Part shown: in pieces, positions 27,758 to 35,852 of the stretch
How the letters are laid out: every line of letters begins with the position of its first letter
Position numbering within the stretch: the first letter of the stretch is position 1
From: Exiguobacterium sp. 9-2
Lineage (GTDB): Bacteria; Bacillota; Bacilli; Exiguobacteriales; Exiguobacteriaceae
Direction: 5' to 3'
Assembly: GCF_036287235.1 (NCBI RefSeq)
Contig: NZ_CP142850.1
Coordinates: 2,187,127-2,251,126, forward strand
DNA length: 64,000 nt
Translations under genes and position numbers: made by a program
Notes under the pieces: model-generated
Database searches by the model: none
Told to the model about the DNA's origin: nothing
The model's input: only the letters and a program-made list of their open reading frames with translations

Positions 27758-29080
27758 ATGCGTACATATGATTGCATTGTGATTGGAACAGGTTCCGCTG
27801 GAAATCAAGCGGCTTATAAATTTGCTGAAAAAGGACTACGTGTTGCCATCGTTGAAAATTTCACGCCAGGGGGCACATGTGCCCAACGTGGGTGTGACGC
27901 TAAAAAAATTCTGCTGACGGGTAGTGAGACGAAGGATGCGGTCGAGCGCTTGCTCGGATATGGCGTAAAGGGATTAATTTCAATCGATTGGCGCCAGTTG
28001 ATGGAGCGCAAGAATGAATACACGCGCGCCATTCCGGAACAAACACGAAAACGATACGAGGAAACGGACATCGACTATTTCCACGGCGAACCCCGCTTCG
28101 TCTCTTCACACCGTCTCCAAATTGGTGAAGAAGAAATCGAAGGGAAACAATTCCTGATCGCAACTGGTTTACGCCCTCGCGAGTTATCTGTACCCGGTAG
28201 TGAACGTTTTATAACGAGTAATGAGTTTTTGGAACTAAAAGACCTCCCACGTCGACTCGTCTGTATTGGTGGCGGGTACATCTCGTTCGAGTTCGCGCAT
28301 CTTGCTCGGATTGCTGGTGCAGACGTTACGATTGTTTTACGTTCTAACCCCTTAAAACAATTCGAGAGTGAACTCGTCGATGTCTTACTCGATGCTACGC
28401 AAGCACTTGGCATCTCGATCATCAAAGAAGCAGAGGTCGTCGCTTACGAAGAGGAATCACTTCGTTTATCGAACGGTGACGTGTTGAAGACGGACGTCGT
28501 CTTGAATGCGACTGGACGTGTCGCAAGTATCGACCAACTCGGACTCGAAGAAATCGGTGTTTCCCATAATGAAAAAGGAATCCATGTCAATGCGTACCTG
28601 CAGTCTTCTGTCGAACATATCTATGCCGCAGGAGATGTCGCTGTCAGCGGGAATCCCGCGTTGACGCCGTTTGCTGGAACCGAAGGACGACTCGCTGCCG
28701 ATAACATGCTCGAAGGGAATAACCGGAAACTGGAACTACTCCCTGTACCTAGCGTCGTATTCACTGCGCCGAACCTTGCCCTCGTCGGTGAAACGGAAGT
28801 TTCCTTAAAAAAAGCAGGTATTCCGTACCGTGGTCGCTTGATTGATACGTCCTCTTGGCAAACGAACGCACGCATCAAGGATAATTTTGCTCGGGCGAAA
28901 GTGCTCGTGGGGGAAGATGATCAAGTACTAGGCGCACACTTCATTGGTGTCAATGCGGCGGAACTCGCAAACTATTTCTCGTTTGCGATGCAACACCGGA
29001 TCCCTAGTACTTCGATGCAACAGACTGGATTTGCTTACCCGACACCTGCTTCAGACATTGCTTCGTTATTCGAGGATTGA
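27758..29080 (+). CDS. Pyridine nucleotide-disulfide reductase family flavoprotein with atypical C-terminal site
   Basis: A 440-residue FAD/NAD(P)-dependent oxidoreductase of the glutathione-reductase type. It has the FAD loop GTGSAG (10-15), the redox disulfide motif GGTCAQRGC (Cys41, Cys46), a second nucleotide loop (CIGGGYISFEFAHLA), and the ATG/AAGDV FAD segment. Where glutathione reductases carry the catalytic HPTxxE motif, this protein reads YPTPAS (Tyr427...Ser432), so the usual His-Glu pair is absent. It diverges from uvrC over an 82-base gap and is followed 14 bases on by a VOC protein. Substrate unknown. Confidence 0.88.
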   Translation: MRTYDCIVIGTGSAGNQAAYKFAEKGLRVAIVENFTPGGTCAQRGCDAKKILLTGSETKDAVERLLGYGVKGLISIDWRQLMERKNEYTRAIPEQTRKRYEETDIDYFHGEPRFVSSHRLQIGEEEIEGKQFLIATGLRPRELSVPGSERFITSNEFLELKDLPRRLVCIGGGYISFEFAHLARIAGADVTIVLRSNPLKQFESELVDVLLDATQALGISIIKEAEVVAYEEESLRLSNGDVLKTDVVLNATGRVASIDQLGLEEIGVSHNEKGIHVNAYLQSSVEHIYAAGDVAVSGNPALTPFAGTEGRLAADNMLEGNNRKLELLPVPSVVFTAPNLALVGETEVSLKKAGIPYRGRLIDTSSWQTNARIKDNFARAKVLVGEDDQVLGAHFIGVNAAELANYFSFAMQHRIPSTSMQQTGFAYPTPASDIASLFED

Positions 29081-29094
29081 TAGGAGGCTTTTTG

Positions 29095-29472
29095 ATGATT
29101 CAATACGGCTATACGATTTTATACGTTGAAGACACTGCACGGACGCTGACATTCTATCGAGACGTTCTTGGCTTATCCGTCAAAGCGGAGCACGGAAGCT
29201 ACATTGAGTTCGAGACCGGTCAGACAACACTTGCCTTCAATACTCGTGAAGACGTGCAACGGTTGATTCCGGATTACACGATCCCAAGCGGAAAAGCGCA
29301 GCAGACGTTAGAGATTGGTTTCGTCACGGATGACGTCCCTACGCTTTTTCAAAAGGTGGAAGCTGCCGGATACAAGACCGTACTCACGCCTGTTGAAAAA
29401 CCATGGGGGCAAGTCGTTGCGTACGTGCTTGATCCGGATGGTCACCTCATCGAATTTTGCACACCTATGTAA
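29095..29472 (+). CDS. VOC superfamily protein (glyoxalase/bleomycin-resistance fold)
   Basis: A 125-residue metal-site vicinal-oxygen-chelate protein. Two beta-alpha-beta-beta-beta units are visible: TILYVEDTARTLTFYRDVLGL and then the C-terminal WGQVVAYVLDPDGHLIEFC, typical of glyoxalase-like single-chain dimers. The ATG at 29095 is favoured by GGAGG seven bases upstream rather than the ATG at 29077. It probably shares the transcript of the flavoprotein gene. Reaction not predictable from sequence. Confidence 0.85.
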   Translation: MIQYGYTILYVEDTARTLTFYRDVLGLSVKAEHGSYIEFETGQTTLAFNTREDVQRLIPDYTIPSGKAQQTLEIGFVTDDVPTLFQKVEAAGYKTVLTPVEKPWGQVVAYVLDPDGHLIEFCTPM

Positions 29473-29480
29473 TCTAAAAA

Positions 29481-29514
29481 AACAGACCGTTCTGCCTGTG
29501 CAGAACGGTCTGTT
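29481..29514. terminator. Strong bidirectional terminator between the VOC gene and trxA
   Basis: A perfect 15-bp stem (AACAGACCGTTCTGC with GCAGAACGGTCTGTT) around CTGT, with A-run and T-run on opposite sides. Confidence 0.92.
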
Positions 29515-29532
29515 TTGATATGCAGGAAAGAA

Positions 29533-29844
29533 TTAGTTAGATGTTTCAACGAATTCTTTAAGTGCGTCTTTTGGCATGAAGCCCATTGTTTTGTTGACAG
29601 GTTGTCCATCTTTGAAGAGAACGAGTGTCGGGATACTTTGAACTTGGAATGCTCCAGCTACTTCTGGGTTTGCATCCACGTCAACTTTAACGATTTTTAC
29701 ATCTTGCATGTCAGCATCGAGTTCTTCAAGAACTGGTGCGAGCATACGACATGGTCCACACCATGTTGCCCAAAAATCAACAAGGACGAGTCCTTCTTGT
29801 GTTTCTTCTTTAAATGATTGGCTAGTTGCGTGTACGATTGCCAT
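29533..29844 (-). CDS. trxA: Thioredoxin
   Basis: General cytosolic protein disulfide reductant. The 103 residues contain VDFWATWCGPCRM with the redox cysteines 29 and 32, the conserved Asp23, and the cis-proline segment SIPTLVLF. AGGAGG precedes the ATG. It is isolated by terminators on both sides, so it has its own promoter in the 29845-29972 gap (not clearly defined). The etf-trxA-uvrC order is that of B. subtilis. Confidence 0.97.
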   Translation of the reverse strand: MAIVHATSQSFKEETQEGLVLVDFWATWCGPCRMLAPVLEELDADMQDVKIVKVDVDANPEVAGAFQVQSIPTLVLFKDGQPVNKTMGFMPKDALKEFVETSN

Positions 29845-29972
29845 TGATCATAACCTCCTAATGAGTAGATCCACCCGTTAAAAAAATGGGTGATCTCTTT
29901 ATTGATTCGAGTATATCATAGCAGTCTCTTCCAACAAACGAAACTGCTCACGTGAAGAATTCGTAAAAAATA

Positions 29973-29998
29973 ACCGGTACCATCTGCATGGCACCGGT
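29973..29998 (-). terminator. Intrinsic terminator after etfA
   Basis: Stem ACCGGTG-CCAT with ATGG-TACCGGT around a short loop, followed by TATTTTTT on the minus strand, eight bases past the etfA stop. Confidence 0.85.
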
Positions 29999-30006
29999 AC
30001 ATTCAC

Positions 30007-30972
30007 TCATCCGTGAACGAGCATTTTTTTGAATTCAGCTGTCAATAGTGGCACGACATCGAACAAATCTCCGACGATGCCATAGTCAGCGACAGAGAAG
30101 ATGTTCGCTTCCGGGTCCTTATTGATCGCAACGATCACTTTGGCATTCGACATCCCTGCTAAGTGTTGGATCGCACCTGAGATCCCACACGCGATATAAA
30201 GATCCGGTGTAACGACTTTACCCGTCTGACCGATTTGAAGCGCATAGTCGCAGTAATCCGCATCACAAGCACCACGCGAAGCACCCACTGCTCCTCCGAG
30301 GACATCTGCTAGTTCTTCTAACGGTGCGAAGCCGTCTGAGCTTTTGACACCGCGCCCACCCGCAACGATGACTTTTGCCTCTGACAAATCAACACCACCT
30401 GTTGCTTTGCGTACGATGTCCGCGACGATTGTCCGTAAATCCTTCAGTTCAACCCTGACCGACTCGACCGTTCCTTGTGAACTCCCTGCTTCGAGCGGAT
30501 CGATGTTGTTCGGACGGACTGTAAAGAGTGTCTTGCCTTCTGCGACTTTGACTTTCTCGAATGCTTTCCCTGAATAGATCGGTCGGATGAAAGTTGCTTC
30601 CGCGCCTTCCCCTTCAATCGCCGTCACATCACTGATTAGACCGGCTTGTAGTTTTGCCGCGATCTTCGGTGATAAATCCTTGCCGAGCGACGTATGACCG
30701 AAGACGAGCACGTCAGGTGACGTCCGGTTCATCAACTCAAGGAAGACTTGTCCATAACCATCTGGCGTGTAGTGTAGAAGACGCTCATCCTCGACGACGA
30801 GGACTTGATCCGCTCCGCGTGACGCTAGTGCGTCGGCATCCTTAGCGACATCGTGTCCAATCAGGACTGCGATGACTTCATCTGCGACACGTCGCGCTGC
30901 TGCGATTGCCTCAAACGACACATTCCGTAAACTGCCATCCCGTGATTCTGCGAGTACTAATGCTTTTGTCAT
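30007..30972 (-). CDS. etfA: Electron transfer flavoprotein, alpha subunit
   Basis: Carries electrons from acyl-CoA dehydrogenases to the respiratory chain, as a heterodimer with EtfB. The 321-residue protein has the typical N-terminal alpha/beta domain and the conserved C-terminal FAD domain (VVAGGRGVKS, GASRGACDADYCDYALQIGQTGKVVTPDLYIACGISGAIQH read as its successive FAD-binding loops). It follows etfB by 13 bases and ends at a terminator. With lcfA and fadR it forms a fatty-acid beta-oxidation locus. Confidence 0.97.
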   Translation of the reverse strand: MTKALVLAESRDGSLRNVSFEAIAAARRVADEVIAVLIGHDVAKDADALASRGADQVLVVEDERLLHYTPDGYGQVFLELMNRTSPDVLVFGHTSLGKDLSPKIAAKLQAGLISDVTAIEGEGAEATFIRPIYSGKAFEKVKVAEGKTLFTVRPNNIDPLEAGSSQGTVESVRVELKDLRTIVADIVRKATGGVDLSEAKVIVAGGRGVKSSDGFAPLEELADVLGGAVGASRGACDADYCDYALQIGQTGKVVTPDLYIACGISGAIQHLAGMSNAKVIVAINKDPEANIFSVADYGIVGDLFDVVPLLTAEFKKMLVHG

Positions 30973-30985
30973 TCGTTTCTCCCCC

Positions 30986-31759
30986 TTAAACCACTTTTGC
31001 TTCGTTGCGTAATAATGATGCGAGCTGTGCGACTTGCTCGTTCAGTTCACCTTCGAGAATCTTACCGGCTGCTTTGTTCGGTGGTAAGAAACGTTCAATC
31101 GTCTCTAGACGTGGTGCGAGTTCATCTTCATCGAGTTCGAGATCATCGAGTTCGAGTTCTTCAAGCGGCTTCTTTTTTGCTTTCATGATCCCCGGAAGAC
31201 TTGGATAGCGTGGCTCATTCAGTCCTTGCTGCGCAGTCACGAGTAACGGAAGTGTTGTTTCAATCGTTTCTGTATCCCCTTCAGCGTCACGTGTCACGAC
31301 AGCCTTCGTGCCGTCGAGTTCGAGTTTCGTGATCGTCGTCACGTAAGGAATATCGAGCAATTCTGCGACGCGTGGTGCCACTTGACCACTTCCGCCATCA
31401 ACTGCGACGTTTCCAGCGATGATAAGATCGACTGTCTGTTCCTTTAAATAACCAACAAGTACTTCAGAAATCGTGAAATGATCCGCCTCTTCGATGTCAT
31501 CCTCAATCGAGATGCGTACTGCTTGATCCGCTCCCATTGCTAGAGCTGTTCGTAATTCCTTGTCCGCGTCTTCCGGACCGACCGTCACGATCGTCACCGT
31601 TCCCCCTTGTGCATCACGGACACGAATCGCCTCTTCTACCGCATATTCATCATATGGGTTAATGATGAACTCAGCCCCATCCTCATCGATTTGACCATTT
31701 TCGAGTTGGATTGCTTCTTCCGTATCGAATGTGCGTTTCAACAGTACATAGATTTCCAT
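30986..31759 (-). CDS. etfB: Electron transfer flavoprotein, beta subunit
   Basis: Partner of EtfA, binding AMP. The 257-residue protein begins MEIYVLLKRTFDTEE, with INPYDEYAVEEA and the VTVGPEDADKELRTALAMGADQAV region, and contains the conserved NVAVDGGSGQVAPRVAELL block in its recognition loop area. It is 74 bases after fadR and 13 bases before etfA. Its expression is likely controlled from the FadR-regulated promoter before fadR. No fadB lies between fadR and etfB, unlike B. subtilis. Confidence 0.96.
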   Translation of the reverse strand: MEIYVLLKRTFDTEEAIQLENGQIDEDGAEFIINPYDEYAVEEAIRVRDAQGGTVTIVTVGPEDADKELRTALAMGADQAVRISIEDDIEEADHFTISEVLVGYLKEQTVDLIIAGNVAVDGGSGQVAPRVAELLDIPYVTTITKLELDGTKAVVTRDAEGDTETIETTLPLLVTAQQGLNEPRYPSLPGIMKAKKKPLEELELDDLELDEDELAPRLETIERFLPPNKAAGKILEGELNEQVAQLASLLRNEAKVV

Positions 31760-31833
31760 CTCATGCTCCCCCTTATCGTCTATTCACCATCATTCTTTGT
31801 ATCCGCTTACATAATTGTTGTCATGAAAAGGGC

Positions 31834-32412
31834 TTAACTCAGCCCTTTGATCAACATCCGATGGATCCCGTCGCGTGTCTCAAGCAACTCATATTTGAAT
31901 CCACTTGCCATCCAGCTCGTCACGACCTCATCGATTGTTCCGAAGATCATCTGACGCGCTAATCGATAATCGAGTTCGTTTGAAAACTCGCCTGTCGTCA
32001 TCCCGTGCTTGATGACACGGTCAATCAGATGCAGGTAGGGTTTCAAGACGGCGGCAATGTTTTGGCGCATGTCTTGATTGGATTGACGTAGCTCGATTTG
32101 CGTGACGACAGCCAAATCATAATCAACGGATAATTGCTCAAGATGTGCCTCGATCAATGCGGCCAATTGTTCTGTCGCTGACGTGTGATTCGCGATTTGT
32201 CCTTCGGAATATTCGATGAAGCTTCCCATTTTCGCTTGGAATAGCGAAATCAGCAGGTGTTCTTTATTCTTGAAGTACAGATAGATCGTTCCATCCGCAA
32301 CACCGGCTTCCTTTGCGATGGCGGTCACCTTCGCTCCATGGTAGCCGTTTTTAGCGATGACTTTTACGGCGGCATCAATGATGCGGTCACTCTTTGACAT
32401 TGTTCGTTTCAT
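31834..32412 (-). CDS. fadR: TetR-family fatty-acid regulator FadR (YsiA-like)
   Basis: Acyl-CoA-responsive repressor of beta-oxidation genes. The 192-residue protein has a TetR helix-turn-helix domain at about 10-55 (RIIDAAVKVIAKNGYHGAKVTAIAKEAG; GVADGTIYLYFKNKEHLL) and a C-terminal ligand-binding domain. The ATG at 32412 is chosen because AGGAG is eight bases upstream; ATG at 32451 lies within the operator. A FadR-type palindrome overlaps its promoter, indicating autoregulation. The lcfA-fadR-etfBA arrangement is the same as in B. subtilis except for fadB. Confidence 0.92.
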   Translation of the reverse strand: MKRTMSKSDRIIDAAVKVIAKNGYHGAKVTAIAKEAGVADGTIYLYFKNKEHLLISLFQAKMGSFIEYSEGQIANHTSATEQLAALIEAHLEQLSVDYDLAVVTQIELRQSNQDMRQNIAAVLKPYLHLIDRVIKHGMTTGEFSNELDYRLARQMIFGTIDEVVTSWMASGFKYELLETRDGIHRMLIKGLS

Positions 32413-32436
32413 TCCACTATCTCCTAACGCATAAAA

Positions 32437-32454
32437 TGAATGATGGTTCATTCA
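32437..32454. promoter_or_regulatory. FadR operator upstream of fadR-etfBA
   Basis: TGAATGA, four bases, TCATTCA: a perfect inverted repeat that matches the B. subtilis FadR consensus (TGAATGAMTANTCATTCA) in both arms. It sits just downstream of the -10 hexamer at 32460-32465, covering the start of transcription, the position expected for a repressor site. Confidence 0.8.
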
Positions 32455-32459
32455 TATTT

Positions 32460-32487
32460 ATTCTATCATGCCATTTTGTCCTGTCAA
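32460..32487 (-). promoter_or_regulatory. Promoter of fadR-etfBA
   Basis: Consensus TTGACA, 16-base spacer, TAGAAT on the minus strand. The -35 overlaps the end of lcfA, so fadR and etfBA can be transcribed separately from lcfA. Confidence 0.75.
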
Positions 32488-34157
32488 CTGCTTTCTTCGA
32501 GTTGTTTGGCACGTTCTTCTTCAACAAGAACACGACGGAGAATCTTCCCGACGAACGTCTTCGGTAACTCTTGTCGGAATTCGTACTGCTTTGGCACTTT
32601 AAATGACGCTAACTGTTTACGACAGAATTGATCAAGCTCTTCTTCTGTGACCGTCATCTCATCCTTAACGACGATGAACGCCTTGACGGTCTCTCCACGA
32701 TAGGCATCCGGAACACCGATGACGACGGCTTCCTTGACGGCCGGATGCTCGTACAAGATTTCTTCGACTTCACGTGGATAAATATTAAATCCGGAAGCAA
32801 TGATTAAATCCTTTTTCCGATCAACGATCCGGAAGTAATGATCTTCGCCGATATAGCCAAGGTCTCCCGTGTGCAACCAACCGTTTCGAAGAACAGCTTG
32901 CGTCTCTTCTGGTCGTTTCCAGTATCCTTTCATGACTTGCGGACCTGTGACGATGATCTCACCGATCTCACCAGGAGTTGCGGGTGTCTCTCCATCCGCT
33001 TGGACGATTTTCGCTTGCGTATCGGGTACCGGAATACCAACCGTTCCAGGAATCCGGCGATCCCAGATACAGTTCGTATGCGTCACCGGACTCGTCTCAG
33101 ACAAACCATATCCTTCAACGATTCGTCCGCCCGTTAATGCTTCGAATTTTTCCTGGACTTCGACCGGCAGTGGAGCTGAACCTGAAATACAAGCTTCGAT
33201 TGAAGACAGATCATATTTCTTTAGCTTCGGATGGTTCAACAGACCGACATACATCGTCGGTGCACCAGGGAACAGATTTGGTTTTTCCTTATGAATCATT
33301 TTCAATACTTGTTCGATGTCGAATTTTGGAACGATGATTTGCTCATAGGCATTAAAAATACCGAAATTGAGGTTACATGTCATGCCATAGACATGGAAAT
33401 ACGGAACGACAGCTAACAGTTTTCGTCCATCTCCCCGCTCATATTTATAAAACCATTTGTCGATTTGCTCGACATTCGCACTCAGGTTATAGTGCGTCAG
33501 CATGACACCTTTTGGAGCACCTGTCGTTCCACCCGTATATTGAAGAACCGCGACATCTTCTTTCGGTTGAATCGCAACCGGTGTAATCGGTTCATAACCA
33601 CGTAGCGATAAAAATGGAATCGAACCCGTCGTATCGATGACGATGTTGTTATCTTTCCGTGCTTTAATGGGATACAGTTTATTTTTAGGGAAGGGAAGAT
33701 AATCCGCGATGCTTGTTGTCACGACCGTTTTGAGTGCCGTCGCCGCTTTGACGCGAGATGCTTTCGGATAAAGTAGGTCGAGGGTCACGAGCAGATGTGC
33801 ACCTGAATCGATGAGGATCTGTTCGAGTTCACGGTCCGTATAGAGCGGATTCACCTGCACGACGATTCCACCAGCATAGAGGACAGCATAATAACTGATC
33901 ATATACTGGGGACAGTTCGGTAACATCAGTCCGACACGATCTCCTTTTTTGAGGCCATGCTCTTGAAGTAAACTTCCGAGTGCATGTGCTTCGTCGCACA
34001 CTTCACGAAACGTCATACGTTTCCCTAAGAAACTTAAGGCACGTTGTTCTGGAAAATCAGTCGCTGCCTCATCAAGTGCCTGATAAAGAGGTATTTCTCG
34101 GTAATCAATCGATACGGGTACTTGCTTTGGATAATCAGATAACCAAACGGATTCCAT
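32484..34157 (-). CDS. lcfA: Long-chain fatty-acid-CoA ligase
   Basis: Activates fatty acids to acyl-CoA with ATP at the start of beta-oxidation. The 557-residue adenylating enzyme has the P-loop-like YTGGTTGAPKGVMLTH near residue 215, the GYGLSETSPVTH motif, YGLSE-type adenylation core, TGDLGY and the C-terminal DRKKDLIIASGFNIYPREVEE hinge, ending with a PKTFVGKILRR catalytic lysine region. GGGAGG precedes the ATG. A second FadR-type site lies at its promoter. Confidence 0.95.
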   Translation of the reverse strand: MESVWLSDYPKQVPVSIDYREIPLYQALDEAATDFPEQRALSFLGKRMTFREVCDEAHALGSLLQEHGLKKGDRVGLMLPNCPQYMISYYAVLYAGGIVVQVNPLYTDRELEQILIDSGAHLLVTLDLLYPKASRVKAATALKTVVTTSIADYLPFPKNKLYPIKARKDNNIVIDTTGSIPFLSLRGYEPITPVAIQPKEDVAVLQYTGGTTGAPKGVMLTHYNLSANVEQIDKWFYKYERGDGRKLLAVVPYFHVYGMTCNLNFGIFNAYEQIIVPKFDIEQVLKMIHKEKPNLFPGAPTMYVGLLNHPKLKKYDLSSIEACISGSAPLPVEVQEKFEALTGGRIVEGYGLSETSPVTHTNCIWDRRIPGTVGIPVPDTQAKIVQADGETPATPGEIGEIIVTGPQVMKGYWKRPEETQAVLRNGWLHTGDLGYIGEDHYFRIVDRKKDLIIASGFNIYPREVEEILYEHPAVKEAVVIGVPDAYRGETVKAFIVVKDEMTVTEEELDQFCRKQLASFKVPKQYEFRQELPKTFVGKILRRVLVEEERAKQLEESS

Positions 34158-34176
34158 ACGTTTCCCTCCCTGATAA

Positions 34177-34194
34177 TGAATTACTATTCATTTT
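34177..34194. promoter_or_regulatory. Candidate FadR operator upstream of lcfA
   Basis: Matches the B. subtilis FadR consensus at 15 of 18 positions (TGAAT-x-ACTATTCATT, then two mismatches). It lies directly beside a TATAAT -10 hexamer at 34196-34201 (minus strand), the same geometry as the better site before fadR. No good -35 is seen 16-18 bases beyond. Confidence 0.65.
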
Positions 34195-34297
34195 CATTAT
34201 ACGTTGATTTGAATTCGACATGCCAGTAAAATCCAAAAAAAGAAATTGAATCTGCTTGTTTTTTTGGTTATTTCAATCAAAATTTTAATACTAAAAA

Positions 34298-34342
34298 AGC
34301 AGCACCTCCCTTTCTCGATTTCCGAAAAAGAGAGGTGCTACT
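34298..34342 (-). terminator. Intrinsic terminator after the yitT-like gene
   Basis: A long stem with arms AGxAGCACCTC and GAGGTGCTxCT plus inner pairs, followed by six T on the minus strand, 13 bases past the stop of the 34355 gene. Confidence 0.85.
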
Positions 34343-34354
34343 TTTGAATCCATA

Positions 34355-35251
34355 TTACCGGGAGGGATATGTGAATCCTTCCCCGATGACTTCTCGCACT
34401 TTATGAATGACGACGAAGGCGCGGGGATCCGCTGCTTCGACGATTTGTTTCAACGGTGCCAGTTGTCGTTTATCGACGATCATATACAACATGTCATTCT
34501 TTTGTTTCGTGAAATGACCATGACTGTGGATGACAGTTGCGCTACGTCCGAGCGTCTCCGTCAGAATCGTCGCGATTTCTTCTTGGCGATGGCTAATGAT
34601 CGTGACCGCTTCGCGGACATTCAATCCTTCACTGACGAGATCAATCAAATACGAACCGATGATAATCGCAATTAACGTGTACAGCATCGTCTCTTCTCCA
34701 AATAGAAAACCTGACGCACCGACAACGGCGACATCGATGATGAACATCGAGACTGCGATACTGAGATTCAAGTATTTATTCATCAGTCGAGCGATAATGA
34801 CACCACCGCCCGTCGTTCCTCCCGCACGAATGACGAGTCCGATTCCGACACCAATCAAAATACCCGCATAGACCGTACCAATCAAACGGCTATCCGATGA
34901 TGTCGCAAGGTTTGCTGTCGAAGAGAGGACAAACGATGTGACGGCGACTGAGATGACTGAGTAAAGCATCGTCTTCCGGCTAAGGAATCGATAACCGACA
35001 ACGAACAGCAAAGCGTTCGCAAGCAAGGAGACAAGTCCCGTATCCCAACCGTAAAGATAGTAGAAAATGACCGTGATCCCAATCAATCCACCTTCTGAGA
35101 GATCATTTGGAATCGTAAAGTAGTTGATTCCAAAGGCGAGAATCGACGACCCGATGATAACCCAGAAGATGTCCTTCCAAGAAATCAATTGCATCGCCTC
35201 AAAAGCACGGCGTCTCGTTTCTGTCGTTGTTGATGTTTTTCGTACGTTCAT
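34355..35251 (-). CDS. YitT family membrane protein (DUF161 and DUF2179)
   Basis: A 298-residue membrane protein. After a short cytosolic N terminus it has about five or six hydrophobic segments (DUF161/YitT membrane domain, with FTIPNDLSEGGLIGI and RAGGTTGGGVIIARL) and a C-terminal soluble DUF2179 domain (LYTLIAIIIGSYLIDLVSEGLNVREAVTIISHRQEEI onward, residues ~205-290). AAAGGAGG precedes the ATG. Related B. subtilis proteins are numerous and mostly uncharacterised; transport is assumed but not shown. Confidence 0.88.
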   Translation of the reverse strand: MNVRKTSTTTETRRRAFEAMQLISWKDIFWVIIGSSILAFGINYFTIPNDLSEGGLIGITVIFYYLYGWDTGLVSLLANALLFVVGYRFLSRKTMLYSVISVAVTSFVLSSTANLATSSDSRLIGTVYAGILIGVGIGLVIRAGGTTGGGVIIARLMNKYLNLSIAVSMFIIDVAVVGASGFLFGEETMLYTLIAIIIGSYLIDLVSEGLNVREAVTIISHRQEEIATILTETLGRSATVIHSHGHFTKQKNDMLYMIVDKRQLAPLKQIVEAADPRAFVVIHKVREVIGEGFTYPSR

Positions 35252-35291
35252 ATGCGTTCCTCCTTTTTTGATTAGGCGTGGCTCAATAAAA

Positions 35292-35322
35292 ATTCCGTAC
35301 TGAAACGATGTCAGTACGGAAT
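35292..35322 (-). terminator. Intrinsic terminator after the DUF350/27-residue gene pair
   Basis: A 12-bp stem (ATTCCGTACTGA with TCAGTACGGAAT) around a loop of about seven bases, followed by TTTTAT on the minus strand. Confidence 0.82.
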
Positions 35323-35346
35323 GATCACACGGTAAGACCGGTTCTT

Positions 35347-35430
35347 TTAATTAAATACAATCCAGAGGATACCGACAACCAAAAAGGCGATCGAAACCCC
35401 GAACATGATTTTCGCTAAACGTTCTAACAC
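35347..35430 (-). CDS. Candidate 27-residue single-pass membrane peptide
   Basis: A short open frame starting with GTG four bases after the end of the DUF350 gene, preceded by GTGGGGTG as a ribosome site. The product MLERLAKIMFGVSIAFLVVG... has a charged N terminus and a hydrophobic helix of about 18 residues, ending at a TAA immediately before the operon terminator. The tight spacing, ribosome site and single-helix composition support it; no homology is recognised. Confidence 0.5.
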   Translation of the reverse strand: MLERLAKIMFGVSIAFLVVGILWIVFN

Positions 35431-35434
35431 GGAT

Positions 35435-35842
35435 TCACCCCACTAACGCTGATCCGATGACGTAGGACATGCCGATCGATAAAGCGCATGAAATGATACC
35501 AACAGCAATGTTGCCATTCTCGATTTCACGGTCTACCGGCAAATTCGGTGTCAGGAATTCAAAGATCCAATATGTCGATATCAACAATAAGAAGCCAAAG
35601 GCACTTTCAAGAAATATCGACCCGACCCGTTCTTCCCCTTGAACAGCGAAATGAACGATATTGGCGAGTCCGATGATTTTTCCACCTGTTGCTAACGCAA
35701 CGGCGATGTTGCCACTCTTGATATGTTCCCAGTTTTTATACCGGGTTGTCAACTCAAAAAGTGCAAGCCCCAAAATGATCAGTAATCCCGCGACCGAATA
35801 GAGCGCTGTCGTATAGACATAGACGTTCTCAAAAATGTTCAT
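35435..35842 (-). CDS. DUF350 membrane protein (YshE-like)
   Basis: A 135-residue membrane protein with four hydrophobic segments. It has the duplicated DUF350 pattern: NIAVALATGGKIIGLA in the first half and NGNIAVGIISCALSIG in the second. It follows mutS2 by 10 bases, as yshE follows mutSB in B. subtilis. Function unknown. A short peptide gene follows four bases downstream. Confidence 0.9.
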   Translation of the reverse strand: MNIFENVYVYTTALYSVAGLLIILGLALFELTTRYKNWEHIKSGNIAVALATGGKIIGLANIVHFAVQGEERVGSIFLESAFGFLLLISTYWIFEFLTPNLPVDREIENGNIAVGIISCALSIGMSYVIGSALVG

Positions 35843-35852
35843 CTTGCTTTCC

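Noticed and set aside
27676-27777. N-terminal extension of uvrC
   Set aside because: It would overlap the divergent gene's start and promoter and is not conserved in UvrC; the TTG with AAAGGAGA is better.
29866-29900. CACCCG/CGGGTG hairpin upstream of trxA
   Set aside because: Its T-run lies within the loop rather than after the stem, so it is not a standard terminator. A leader role is possible but unsupported.
32869-33294. 141-codon open frame antisense to lcfA
   Set aside because: Fully overlaps conserved adenylating-enzyme motifs on the other strand; composition looks like a shadow frame.
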